22,531 nucleotides of DNA from Willaertia magna (Eukaryota > Heterolobosea > Eutetramitea > Acrasida > Naegleriidae): NCBI GenBank assembly GCA_902984215.1, contig CADWAF010001577.1, forward strand, positions 1 to 22,531. Direction: 5' to 3'. The notes under the pieces are model-generated. The model was not told the origin of the DNA and did no database searches. It was given only the letters and a program-made list of their open reading frames with translations. How positions within the stretch are numbered: the stretch's first letter is position 1; every line of letters begins with the position of its first letter. Below are positions 1 to 9,692 of the stretch, one piece after another. Both the position numbers and the translations under genes were made by a program.

Positions 1-2975
1 ATTGTTGGTATTAATGATAACTGTTGTAAATATTGCAATAAATTTATAGTTCTAACCATTTCAATTTGTTTCGCTTGTTCAGAACGTGGTATTTTTGTTA
101 TTACAATAGAATGTGGTTGTTTATCATTTAACTCTTGATAATCAGCATCAACTGTTGATTTCTTTAAAATACTTTCAATATGTCTACGTTCTTTAGCATA
201 AAACCTTTTCTGAAATTTCTCCTCTAATGAATTACTTAAAAACAATTGAATTTCTTTACAAATGTCACAAGAACATTTTAATTTAATATTAAAATCCCAT
301 TGTGGAGGTTGCGGTACTATTTCATTTCTATTAACATAAGTTTGCACTTGTTGAATACAATATGCAATTAAATTATTGAATAAACCCGAATAAATTATTT
401 GTAATTGATAGCTATCAATAAAGGTTTTAAGGAAAGGAACTATAAACGTTCCAACTGGAAAGGAGTTATTATCATTTTGTAATGCTTGTAATACAGTAGC
501 AAATTCTGAAATAAACTGTTTGGAATATAAACATTTTGTAAATTCAATAAATTTATCTAGTGTTATATTATTTGGTGGTGTTGATAATTTCTTTAAAATT
601 GTTGATAATAATGTTTTTGTAATAAATGATATCTCTTCTTTTTCTTCTTCACTAATATAATTATTCACTAAATCATTATTACTGCTACCTTGGTTATTAT
701 TATCAGAATTAACAGCTATTGTTGCTGTTGTCACAGTAGTTGCTGTTGTTAATTTATTTATTAATAAACACCATTCATTAACCGCTTGTTGTAAATTATT
801 ATTTACGAAATTTTCAATCGATTTTTCCAATAATTCTTTAACATTTTCTAATCCTAGATTCCTAATAAGTTTAATAATACAATTCATCTGAAAAGGAAGA
901 ATTTTAACCTCTTTATCTTCACCCCACATACTTGGTTGTTTCACATTTGAAATTTTAAATAAATGATCAAGAAAATACTTTTTTAATTTTACAAATTTCA
1001 TTTTCAATACAATCTCCATGACTACAGAGATAGAATTATAATCACATTTGAGGATGGAATGACATACATGATTGATTAATCTATCTTGGAATGGGAAGTC
1101 ACATTTCTCTAAAAGTGTTAATAACTCATTTAAGTTTTGTAAATCAATTACTTTGTTATCTTCTTTAATTTTATTAAAGACATTTTCAGTTAAATTATAA
1201 TCATTTAATAATGATAATAGCAAACAAACGGGTTCGTATTCTGTTTTTGAATAATAATTTTTTGGTGTTAACACCAAATAAATTAAATTTTGTAAACTTT
1301 CTCTTAAATTTTCAATACCAAAATGTTTAGTTAAATTTAAAATTGAACCCACAACAGATTCTCCAAATAAAGTTGTTAAATTTGTAATTAAATAAATAGC
1401 TAATTCTAAATTATTTAATTGTAAAACTGCCCTTACAAAACTTAAAAATAAATTTGAAAACTGTTTTGTAAATGTAGTTACCATTGTCTTTAAAAATAAA
1501 ACACAATCTTCATACTTTTTATCCTTTTCATCTTCATAACTTAATAACATTTGATTTAACTTGTTAAAGCAAAAAGAAGATCCCATTAAACAATAATTTT
1601 CAAAACTAATTGGAAAGATTATAATACACGCACTTTTATACCATTTACTTGAAACAGTACCATAATTTCCAGTTTGATATTCTGATGATTTTGTTAATTC
1701 TAATTTTTCTACATATTCTATTGGAAATATATGTATCTTTCTTAATCTAGCATTTAATTCAATTGATTTACCTTCATTCATTGGATCTATTCCTTTTGTA
1801 CAATTGAAATGTGAACCAACTGTGTCACTTTCATCATCATCAAAAAATCCTTCCTTTTCAAATTTTGTAAAGAGTGATGGATAAAATTCAAATAATAAAT
1901 TATTACTTTCTTCTACACATCTTTTTAGAAATGCATAAATTTGATAATCATTTCCTTTTAATCCATCAATTGTTGTTAATCCTTCTGTTGAATATTTATG
2001 TTCTAATAAATAAACTAATGGATGTTGAGGATACTTATTATTAATTAAGATATTTGTATTATCAGTTGTAATTGTATCTTCTTTGCAACCTTCTTTCCAT
2101 TCTTTCATTAAATTTAAAAATCTATTAATTAAATCAGTATTATTAAAAATATCATTAGTTGACAATTCATTAGTACTTCCACTTAACACTACGTTATAAA
2201 CTAAACACAATCTAAACCCAGATTGTACGACAGATACACAATGTTCACAACTTGAATAAAAAGATAAAAAATATGGTATTGTAGAACTATTAATATTTTG
2301 TTTAAAAACTTGTTCTTTTCCATTATGTAAAACCTTAATCTCTCCTCCTTCATAAATAGAAGGTAGTTGTATAATTAAAGTAGCAAACATTCCACTTTCT
2401 TTCTCACTGTCAAGATGTAAATCAAAATGTCCACCTTCTTCATATAATAATAATTTATATAAATTTGCTTCAATTACTTTATTTGGTGATACTCCTAAAT
2501 TTTCTTTAATTTTTGTATTTATTAATGTTCTAATCATTGCGTTCCAAGATGGATTAGTGATTTTAAATTTTGTTGGATCTAATTCCCATGATTTTCTAAC
2601 AGTTTCATCAAATATAGTATTTTCTCCTTTTCCATATAAAGATTTTGTACAAATCTTAATTAATTCATTCGCTTGTTCTTTTGTAACAATTGGTAATGAA
2701 ATTGGCTTATATTTTTGTTTTTGTTCTTTATTATCATTAATTTTATTATTTTCACTTGTTGTTTCTGTTGTTATGTGATTATCATCCTCTATTAAGATTT
2801 CTAAACCCGGCAATCCATAACTTGATGGTAAAGTTCCACCACAAACATAGTTAGCACAACCATTCTTTTGTTTTACTTCATTGAATATATTTTGTAATTC
2901 AGATGTTAATTGTTTTGTTTGTTCTTCAACGCTTTGTGTTATTTTTGGTAAATTCTCTTCAGAAAGTTGAAACAT
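1..2975 (-). CDS. 2-oxoglutarate/Fe(II)-dependent oxygenase, large, C-terminus beyond left edge
   Basis: An uninterrupted minus-strand frame runs from the ATG at 2975-2973 to the window edge (991 codons, no stop), so the gene is 3'-partial. Residues about 165-260 match the prolyl-4-hydroxylase-like dioxygenase fold: GGHFDLHLDSEK gives the iron ligands H187 and D189, GMFATLIIQLPS and GGEIKVLHNGK follow, SSCEHCV gives the second iron histidine (H245), and GFRLCLVYN supplies the 2-oxoglutarate-binding arginine (R255). The complete iron and co-substrate set suggests an active hydroxylase; the substrate is unknown. The remaining 700 or so residues are mostly predicted helical, with a Thr/Ala/Asn-rich linker near 740-760. 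Around C901, C903 and C906 there is a Cys cluster (CSCDICKEIQLFL) followed by RRHIESIL, which resembles the C-terminal segment of large fungal and protist proteins of this oxygenase type. No signal peptide is evident and no intron was seen. The dioxygenase call is firm; any specific family name is not. Confidence 0.88.
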   Translation of the reverse strand, partial: MFQLSEENLPKITQSVEEQTKQLTSELQNIFNEVKQKNGCANYVCGGTLPSSYGLPGLEILIEDDNHITTETTSENNKINDNKEQKQKYKPISLPIVTKEQANELIKICTKSLYGKGENTIFDETVRKSWELDPTKFKITNPSWNAMIRTLINTKIKENLGVSPNKVIEANLYKLLLYEEGGHFDLHLDSEKESGMFATLIIQLPSIYEGGEIKVLHNGKEQVFKQNINSSTIPYFLSFYSSCEHCVSVVQSGFRLCLVYNVVLSGSTNELSTNDIFNNTDLINRFLNLMKEWKEGCKEDTITTDNTNILINNKYPQHPLVYLLEHKYSTEGLTTIDGLKGNDYQIYAFLKRCVEESNNLLFEFYPSLFTKFEKEGFFDDDESDTVGSHFNCTKGIDPMNEGKSIELNARLRKIHIFPIEYVEKLELTKSSEYQTGNYGTVSSKWYKSACIIIFPISFENYCLMGSSFCFNKLNQMLLSYEDEKDKKYEDCVLFLKTMVTTFTKQFSNLFLSFVRAVLQLNNLELAIYLITNLTTLFGESVVGSILNLTKHFGIENLRESLQNLIYLVLTPKNYYSKTEYEPVCLLLSLLNDYNLTENVFNKIKEDNKVIDLQNLNELLTLLEKCDFPFQDRLINHVCHSILKCDYNSISVVMEIVLKMKFVKLKKYFLDHLFKISNVKQPSMWGEDKEVKILPFQMNCIIKLIRNLGLENVKELLEKSIENFVNNNLQQAVNEWCLLINKLTTATTVTTATIAVNSDNNNQGSSNNDLVNNYISEEEKEEISFITKTLLSTILKKLSTPPNNITLDKFIEFTKCLYSKQFISEFATVLQALQNDNNSFPVGTFIVPFLKTFIDSYQLQIIYSGLFNNLIAYCIQQVQTYVNRNEIVPQPPQWDFNIKLKCSCDICKEIQLFLSNSLEEKFQKRFYAKERRHIESILKKSTVDADYQELNDKQPHSIVITKIPRSEQAKQIEMVRTINLLQYLQQLSLIPT

Positions 2976-5900
2976 TTTTTTTAATAAAAAATAACATATA
3001 TTTATAAATACTATTACAAATATTTATTATTTTTTTAAAAAAATTTCTAATTTCTAATAATTAAGTTTTATTGAATAAAGTAAAATTAATAAAATGTTTT
3101 ATAATTTTATTTATAAATTAATAAATCTATTTAAATAAATTTAAAAGTTCAATAAATGATAACAAAAATTATTTATTATAGATTTTTGAAATTATAGACT
3201 AAATTTTGTCAACTTAAAACATAAAAAACACTAAATAAAATACGCAAAAAAATTCGAAAATTTCTAATTTCAGTTATAAAATTTATAAAAAGTAATTAAT
3301 TAAAATCTATAAAAAACACAAAAAAAAGTATGTACATAAACTAAAAAAAAGTATATCCAAAAAATTAAAAATTAAAGAACAAAAAGAAAAAAAGATAATA
3401 ATGAAATGTCAATAATATATAATATAAAAACATTTAGAAATTTGCTTTTTAAATGTAAAGTTATTAAAAAAATATATAAAATAGTGTATATTAAAGTAAA
3501 AAAAATTTAGAAATATTTCACACTTTCTAAAAACACCATAACTTAATAAAAAAATAATCTTAATCAAAAGTACTACCAAATTTGAAAAATTGAACAATAA
3601 TTATAATTTATTATTTCAACTATAGTTTAAAATAAACAATTTTAAATAATATTATAAAGAACATTTTAAAAAAATAGGGAAAAAGGAGAAGAATGTTATT
3701 AAAAAAAGAAAAAAAAAAAGAATAATAAAAAATAATTAAAAAACGTTAAATCACAACTATAAGAAGAAGAAGATAAAAAAGAGAATGAAGAATTTAAAGA
3801 GGAAAAAAATGAAAAGGAAGTTTTTAAAAAAGAGAGATAGAAAGATAAATTTAAAATAAATATTTATTAAAAAAAGAAATAAACACTTATTTAATAGAAT
3901 TATAATATATTGATAATAAAGATGTATTTAAAAAATTATCTATATTTTAAAAGCAAAATATTTTTAATTCTCTAAAATAAAATTCTATTAGTATTAAATT
4001 AAAGAAATAAAAAGTTATATATAATATTAAAATAATATAATTGTAAAATTATCTTTTAATTATTTTAGATTTATAAATTTTAATATTATTAAATACTAAA
4101 ATTCAACCTTTTTTATCTTTTTCTTCTAAAGTGTTAACTAATTTTTTAAAAAATTCAATAAATTCAAAATAATTAATATTATTAAATATTGTGTTTTTAA
4201 TAAAATATTTTTATACACTTTTATGAAAATCTATAATAAAAATTAAAGAACATATTTTTTAATTAATTATTAGATTTTAATTTTGTACTTTGTTTTAATT
4301 AAAAATAACTATATTTTTTATTCCAGTCTTAGTTATAGAAATTATTTTTATTAATGTATATAAATTTTTCAATAGAAAATTTTTTAATTTTTTTTTTAAA
4401 TTCTTCTCTAAAAAGTTACATTTTTTTAAAATTTTTTTGTTTCATTATATGTAAAATTTTTTTTAAACAATAATTTAATTTCTTTTTTACTATTCTACAA
4501 ACTTTTTGAAATTTTAATGTTTAATTTAATTTTATTATGTTCAATTAATTTATTTAAGTATATATCAAGTGATATTTTAATTATTAAATCAATATAATTT
4601 AATAATTTTTTGTTTCCAATTAATGAATTATTTGTATGTGTATAATTTGTGTTATTATTATATATTATTTTGAAAACTGTTTTTCAATTTAATTTTAATG
4701 TTTTAAATATGTTTATAAATTTTATTTTTTTTATGTAGTTTTATTATTTTTTTAACTATATCTTTCAGAATTTTTTTTTTACTGTAATATTTATTTATTT
4801 TATTTTGTTCTAGTTTGGTAGGTATTGAATTATTTGATATATTTTTTTTTAAATTTTATTTTAATGTTTTTTGATCTTTATTTTTGAGATGTATTTGTAA
4901 TTTTTTAGTATTTTATTTATGATTTTTTAGTTTTTAAATTGTTATTATTTTACAATTTTTAATAACTCATATTGTTAAAAAATATTAATTTTTTAATCTA
5001 TGATTTCAAAAATTCATTATAATTATTGTTAATTTAAATGATTTTTTATATTAATATAGTAATTTTGAAAATTATTATATTTTTAAAATAAATTTTCAAA
5101 ATTACTATACTACAAGTTTTAATTTGTTAATTATTGAAATAAATATGTTTTTAAAATAATTTGAAAAAATTATAATTATATATATTAATAACAGTAATTG
5201 ATTAATAATATTATTATTATAATATATTTAAATATTAATATTAAAAATAATTAAAAAATAAATTTTATTTTATATCAAATAGTTCAAAATTTAATAAAAA
5301 AAATACAAATTATTAATTTTTTTAAAAAATAGGGGTTTTATTTATTGATAGTTTTATTTAAATAAAAAAAAAGTAAAATTTAATAATTTAATTATTCATT
5401 TAAATTATTTTATTAATTATAGAAAAATTGAAAATTATATTAAAAATATAAAATTTTTACAATATATAAAAAAAATAATAAAAAAATATCTCTTATTTTA
5501 TAAAAATAATAAATTATTATTTTAAAAAATATTAAAATTAATTTTAATATAAATTTAAATATTTTTATTATTTTTTTTTAAATAATAATAATAAATCAAT
5601 AAAAAAATTAAATAATATTTTTTACATATATTATTATATAAAATTATATAAAAAATATTAAATTTATTAATAATAAGTTATTTATTAATAAAAGTAAATT
5701 AATTATTAAATAATAACTTTTAAATTGTAATAAATAAATATGTTATTAAAAAGAAAATAAGTTGGTTTTATAATAAAAAATATATTTTATATAGTGATTA
5801 TTATTAAAAAAAGAAATAAATAAAAGTTTTAATTAAAAAAAAATTTAATATATTTAAAGTTGATTTATAATGAAAATTATTTATTTAAAAAAAATAAAAT

Positions 5901-6260
5901 GTTAAAGTATTATTTTTTATTAAAGAGATTGGTTAATATTATAAAAATTATTATAAAAATATATATAAAATATTTAAAATTAAATAGTAAAAAATATTTT
6001 AAAGTATTTTTAATTTTTTTAATTTTAAAAAAATTATTAAAATTATTTTAATATTGTATTATATAAAAATTATTATTATTGTTTAATTAATAGTAATTAT
6101 TTTATTAAATTTTGATAAACATTCATAAAAACTAACACCTTATGAAAACTAGAGTAACTAGTGAGTTAATATGTACTAATTTTTTCCACCCATTACCCTA
6201 AAACAATCTCATTAACGTCAAATAACTGCTAATTTTATTGTGTTAAAAAGTTTACAATTT
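2976..6260. other. Gene-free AT desert of 3.3 kb with blocks of A- and T-strand bias
   Basis: Nothing here reads as a gene. The longest open frames (63 codons at 5860-6051 plus, 62 codons at 3409-3597 minus) are Lys/Ile/Asn/Phe strings expected from AT-rich sequence. Strand composition comes in blocks. About 3240-4060 is A-rich on the plus strand (3361-3420 has 40 A, 13 T, 5 G, 2 C), with a purine-rich stretch at about 3660-3860. About 4100-5000 is T-rich. From about 5160 it is mixed or A-rich again. GC returns sharply near 6120, where the 3' flank of the glycosyltransferase gene begins. Promoter elements for the oxygenase gene presumably lie close to 2976, but none could be named. Possible roles include a centromere-like or scaffold-attachment segment, a replication origin or degraded repeats; none is shown by the sequence. 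Confidence 0.8.
5055..5109. repeat. Perfect 19-bp inverted repeat with 17-nt spacer
   Basis: The left arm, 5055-5073 (tatagtaattttgaaaatt), is the exact reverse complement of the right arm, 5091-5109 (aattttcaaaattactata). The 17-nt spacer is at 5074-5090. The arms contain G and C at matched positions, so this is more than A/T self-complementarity. It could form a DNA cruciform or an RNA hairpin. No flanking gene, direct repeat or transposase accompanies it. Confidence 0.85.
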
Positions 6261-7214
6261 TTAATTTTGTAATTTAAAATATTCCATATCATTTGGTGCA
6301 CCCATTGTAATACGCCAATTATTCCAAATTAAAGGATTATACCCATAAATCTCTTTAAACTTATTCATACAAACATTTCTTCTATCAAAATAACCTGGTT
6401 TATGACTAATACCAACATTATGTTGAACATTCCTAACTTTTGCTTCAATATAAAGACCTGGTTTTCTAATCTTATTTTGTACATAAAAATTCATTGCAAT
6501 ATCTTCACAATTAAATAATTCATCTACAACATCTCTAGCTCTCTTATCCATCACGTGATGATATTCATGTAAATATTTTTGATGTAAAAAACAAGCTCCA
6601 GTTAAAATTAAAGAATATTGTTGTGCTTTTGGATCAAAATAATATTCTAACTTTCCATCATCCTTTTCACGATGTAATCTAGGTACAAATCCAACCATTC
6701 TTGTTTTATCAATTTGCCATGCTTCAAATCCCATCTTTAAACTATTACAATCTATTCTAATATCATCATCTAACTCAAATACAGCTTCTGTTGTAATTTT
6801 ATCATGTAATAAAAATCTAGAATTTAAACTTTTTGGAACTTTCCAAACAAAAACTTTAAAGAACTTTTCATTTTCAGTTATTAAATCGGTTGGCAATGGA
6901 TCATTATCTTCTATTCCTTGGTTATATTGGATATGGATAGCTTCAATTAGGTTAGAACATTGTTGGTAGTATTTCATTAAATCTCTGAGTAGGTAATCTC
7001 TTTTGTAGGTTGGTACAATGATTGAAAATTTATTGGTTTGGTATGGTCCATTTATTCCCGCCAATTCAGATGTCAAATTGATGTTGGTATGGTTGGAGCT
7101 CTTGAGGGTATCTGCAAAAAGTAGAAAGAATAATCCGAAAGAAAGTGTTAGCAGAATGGCTGACGATATTATTATTAGTTGTTGTCTGCTTAGTTTAATG
7201 GTTGTTGGGTTCAT
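6261..7214 (-). CDS. Exostosin-like (GT64-family) glycosyltransferase, type II membrane protein
   Basis: The product is 317 residues. A short cytoplasmic N-terminus precedes a single membrane anchor at about 13-35, then a luminal catalytic domain: a type II Golgi topology. The domain starts with FSIIVPTYKR (63-72), typical of the GT64 nucleotide-sugar fold. ELDDDIRID gives the DxD metal-binding motif at D149-D151. LTGACFLHQKYLHEY (204-218) and NCEDIAMNFYV (235-245) match the conserved acceptor and catalytic regions of the exostosin C-terminal/EXTL2 type, and the C-terminal GYNPL resembles the usual YG-x-PL end. The length fits an EXTL2-like enzyme without the GT47 half of animal exostosins. 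By family it should transfer an N-acetylhexosamine from UDP-sugar; the real donor and acceptor are not readable. The start is the first ATG before the membrane segment. No intron is seen. It diverges from the GT61-like gene. Confidence 0.92.
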   Translation of the reverse strand: MNPTTIKLSRQQLIIISSAILLTLSFGLFFLLFADTLKSSNHTNINLTSELAGINGPYQTNKFSIIVPTYKRDYLLRDLMKYYQQCSNLIEAIHIQYNQGIEDNDPLPTDLITENEKFFKVFVWKVPKSLNSRFLLHDKITTEAVFELDDDIRIDCNSLKMGFEAWQIDKTRMVGFVPRLHREKDDGKLEYYFDPKAQQYSLILTGACFLHQKYLHEYHHVMDKRARDVVDELFNCEDIAMNFYVQNKIRKPGLYIEAKVRNVQHNVGISHKPGYFDRRNVCMNKFKEIYGYNPLIWNNWRITMGAPNDMEYFKLQN

Positions 7215-7747
7215 TTATTTTTTTTTAGTTCACTAATTCTTTCACCAAAAATTTTTAAATTTTTAAATTTTTGTTAACATGTCAAATGTCAGAAATAGGA
7301 AAATGAAAAATTGAAATTTGGAAAGAGATGACCCATTTACAGATTATTTTAAAAACATCATAACGTTAGTGATTGGCATTAAACGTAATCCATTAGATAA
7401 TTGTTAAACATTTTAATTTACTTCACTACATAAAAACTTCATCATTGCAGTGAAGTTGCCTTTCTTATGTTATACGTTGATTTTCAAAGTTCGCAATTTA
7501 ACTACGATTTGTCTGTTATCGATAACGAGCTATCATTTGTCATCACAAATAAACATGCGATTTGGATTTTTATGAAAAGTTTAGCCAATCATCCTACCAT
7601 TTTCAAAATATTCACCACCAACACTAAAAAAAAATTCAAAGAAAACCTTCACAATTCAAATTTCAATAACAACCATTCTTTGCAGCTTTTGAAAGAAACA
7701 AGAAGAACTAGAGAGATACATCATTTTTTAAAAAAGAATATTGTCAT
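7215..7747. promoter_or_regulatory. Shared intergenic region between divergent glycosyltransferase genes
   Basis: These 533 bp separate the start codons of the GT64-like (minus) and GT61-like (plus) genes, so promoters for both must lie here. The GT64-proximal side has a T tract and three tandem copies of aaattttt near 7249-7273. An 8-bp inverted repeat (acttcact at 7420-7427, agtgaagt at 7449-7456) sits just before an upstream ORF at 7467. No known transcription-factor site could be assigned. GC content is clearly higher than in the AT desert, so part of this may be transcribed 5' UTR. Confidence 0.5.
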
Positions 7748-7751
7748 ATGA
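7467..7751 (+). CDS. Candidate upstream ORF or small protein, 94 codons, overlapping the next start
   Basis: An ATG at 7467 opens a 94-codon frame whose TGA overlaps the ATG of the GT61-like gene as ATGA at 7748-7751, in another frame. The product has no recognisable domain, signal peptide or membrane helix; its second half is rich in Lys, Asn and His. At the local base composition an open run this long is unlikely in a given frame, and GC resembles coding rather than intergenic DNA, so a real product is possible. Alternatives are an uORF that represses the downstream glycosyltransferase, or chance. I found no plausible GT..AG pair joining it to the downstream frame. Confidence 0.25.
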   Translation: MLYVDFQSSQFNYDLSVIDNELSFVITNKHAIWIFMKSLANHPTIFKIFTTNTKKKFKENLHNSNFNNNHSLQLLKETRRTREIHHFLKKNIVI

Positions 7752-9586
7752 CAAGCAATAGCATCGTCCAAAGAAACACCAATAATAACAACCAACAACA
7801 ACAAATAACAATTTCAAATAATAATAACAATTATAAAACCATGATAACATCACCACTTTCTGAAATTACAAATAATAGTAAAGAAAGTTTAATGGATAAA
7901 CCAATGAAAAAATTACAATATTTTACACTTTTTCTATCATTTATATTTCTATTTGGTTGTATCGTTTTATTTTTAATTTCCTACATGACTTATACAAGAC
8001 AATTAAAATTATTAAATTTCAATTATCATCATAGAGAAGTCATTCATAATAATGAAAAGATAATTTTAAAACAACAAGATGTAACAACTGCAACAAATAA
8101 TAATAATTTAAACTATTTAAAACAACAAAATAATAATTTACAAAAAACAACGATACAAGATTTAAATTTTATTAAACAATTATCTCTAAAAAGACATGAC
8201 AACCTAAATTTACAATACAGTTCAGCTCAATGCTCTCACAATTTTGATCCAAAACATGAAGTTTATCGTAGTTGTTTAGTCTACAATTTTTGTTATTATA
8301 ATCAAACGTTTCACTATTTTTTAAATTCAAAAACCTTTCCGAATGCATCAATTTCCGAACAGAACAATTTCCAATTTCATCAACCTTCAGTTTTACAGTA
8401 TAACGAAAAAACGCGCCCTGAAACGGATTTAAGAAAATTACAATTGTTGGCGGTAATGACGGGAAGGAATGAAGTGCCTGAAAGAAGTCATTTGAAGCCT
8501 AAAGTGATTGAATCGTCAATTTCTGATTTTCAAAAATTAATGAAGATTGATAGAATACAATGGGTTGATAAGAAAAGTTTTATTTTGAAGAAACATCGTT
8601 GTACTAATTCTGGACATTGTTTACTTGAAACTATGTATCCAATATTTTCTTTATTATCAGAATATTTTGATATTGACAGTTTGACAGATATTGATTTATT
8701 TGATATTGATAAATTTAGAGATGTTTTATTATTCTTTATGGAAAATGAAAAATTTCAATGTGAATGTACTGAATTTTTATCATGTGGTGAAGAAAAATAT
8801 AGTTTACAAGAAAAACAACAAAATTGTTACAAAATGTTGAGTGGTTTCTCAAAAATCGTTACAAAACATCCTTTACATTTAATGAACCAATATTTCCCAG
8901 AAGAAAAGAAGAATGAAATGTTATGTTTTAGTAATGTTTTAGTTGGTTCTGCTCCTTATGGTTTATTCAGTCAATTCGCTGGTTGGAAGAATTTAGGTGC
9001 TTTAGTTAAAAGATATAGAAATTTAGCTTGGAAAGTTTACAATGTTAAACCTAAAACTAATTTACAAAGATTACAAAGTAAAGAGATAAATTTATTAATT
9101 TATGAGAAGGTTGGTAGACGTAGGATTTTAAGGTTTGAGGAATTAGTTCAACATATTAAAGAAGAGTTTTCTACTTTTAAATATCAACATGGTAGTTTAA
9201 CTTTAGATTTTAAAGTGAATATTTTGATAACTAATTTTGATAATACAACAATTGAAAATCAAGTGCCAATCATGTATAATACTGACATTTTCCTTTCACC
9301 TTTTGGTGCTGCAGGTTTTAACTCTGTATTTATGACAACGGGTGCTGTTTTATTATCTGTAAGTGGTGACAGCGTTGTTGAACAAGATTTATTCCACGGT
9401 CATATGTACTATCAAAATATAATGTATGTCCCAGCAAATGATAAAGAAATGATTTATTTGAAAGGCAATTGGTGGCCACATTTTGAATGGAATTGGAAAG
9501 GAATGAGACCTACAATACAAAGTGCCTTCCAACATCGTATTAGATATTTAATTAGTAATGTTTTAACAAGTTATGATTTTAATTAA
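7748..9586 (+). CDS. GT61/DUF563-like glycosyltransferase, type II membrane protein
   Basis: The product is 612 residues. The N-terminal 55 residues are cytoplasmic and Asn/Gln-rich, followed by one membrane anchor at about 56-78 and an Asn/Gln-rich stem to about 155. The luminal part begins with a Cys-containing segment (QCSHNFDPKHEVYRSCLVYNFCYYNQ, about 161-186), a common opening in eukaryotic GT61 proteins. The catalytic region has NSGHCLLETMYPIF (287-300), INLLIYEKVGRRRI, and near residue 517 SPFGAAGFNSVFMTTGAVLL, which matches the family pattern of a conserved small-residue loop before a hydrophobic strand. By family it adds a sugar (GlcNAc or pentose in characterised members) to secretory-pathway glycans; the substrate cannot be read. 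The ATG at 7748 places the anchor normally. It sits head-to-head with the GT64-like gene and about 100 bp upstream of the carrier gene. It is intronless. Confidence 0.8.
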   Translation: MTSNSIVQRNTNNNNQQQQITISNNNNNYKTMITSPLSEITNNSKESLMDKPMKKLQYFTLFLSFIFLFGCIVLFLISYMTYTRQLKLLNFNYHHREVIHNNEKIILKQQDVTTATNNNNLNYLKQQNNNLQKTTIQDLNFIKQLSLKRHDNLNLQYSSAQCSHNFDPKHEVYRSCLVYNFCYYNQTFHYFLNSKTFPNASISEQNNFQFHQPSVLQYNEKTRPETDLRKLQLLAVMTGRNEVPERSHLKPKVIESSISDFQKLMKIDRIQWVDKKSFILKKHRCTNSGHCLLETMYPIFSLLSEYFDIDSLTDIDLFDIDKFRDVLLFFMENEKFQCECTEFLSCGEEKYSLQEKQQNCYKMLSGFSKIVTKHPLHLMNQYFPEEKKNEMLCFSNVLVGSAPYGLFSQFAGWKNLGALVKRYRNLAWKVYNVKPKTNLQRLQSKEINLLIYEKVGRRRILRFEELVQHIKEEFSTFKYQHGSLTLDFKVNILITNFDNTTIENQVPIMYNTDIFLSPFGAAGFNSVFMTTGAVLLSVSGDSVVEQDLFHGHMYYQNIMYVPANDKEMIYLKGNWWPHFEWNWKGMRPTIQSAFQHRIRYLISNVLTSYDFN

Positions 9587-9692
9587 TAATAATGAAATAA
9601 AACCTTAATAATATTATTGTAATTTTAAATTACTCTTCTTAATACTTCTGAAGGTGGCATTCGATTCTCTGTCCGAAAATTTAGAGGAAAAA

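Noticed and set aside
3409..3597. 62-codon minus-strand ORF in the AT desert
   Set aside because: Phe/Ile/Asn-rich low complexity, matching base composition rather than a protein.
3760..3840. Short Glu/Lys-rich open run in the purine-rich part of the AT desert, possibly a gene relic
   Set aside because: Only about 25 codons between stops, explained by the local GA-rich composition.
5860..6051. 63-codon ORF in the AT desert
   Set aside because: Almost entirely Lys, Ile, Leu, Asn and Phe, as expected from AT-only sequence; no domain and no coding-like GC.
7018..7236. 72-codon plus-strand ORF opposite the GT64-like start
   Set aside because: Its hydrophobic stretch is the complement of the membrane anchor of the real minus-strand gene.
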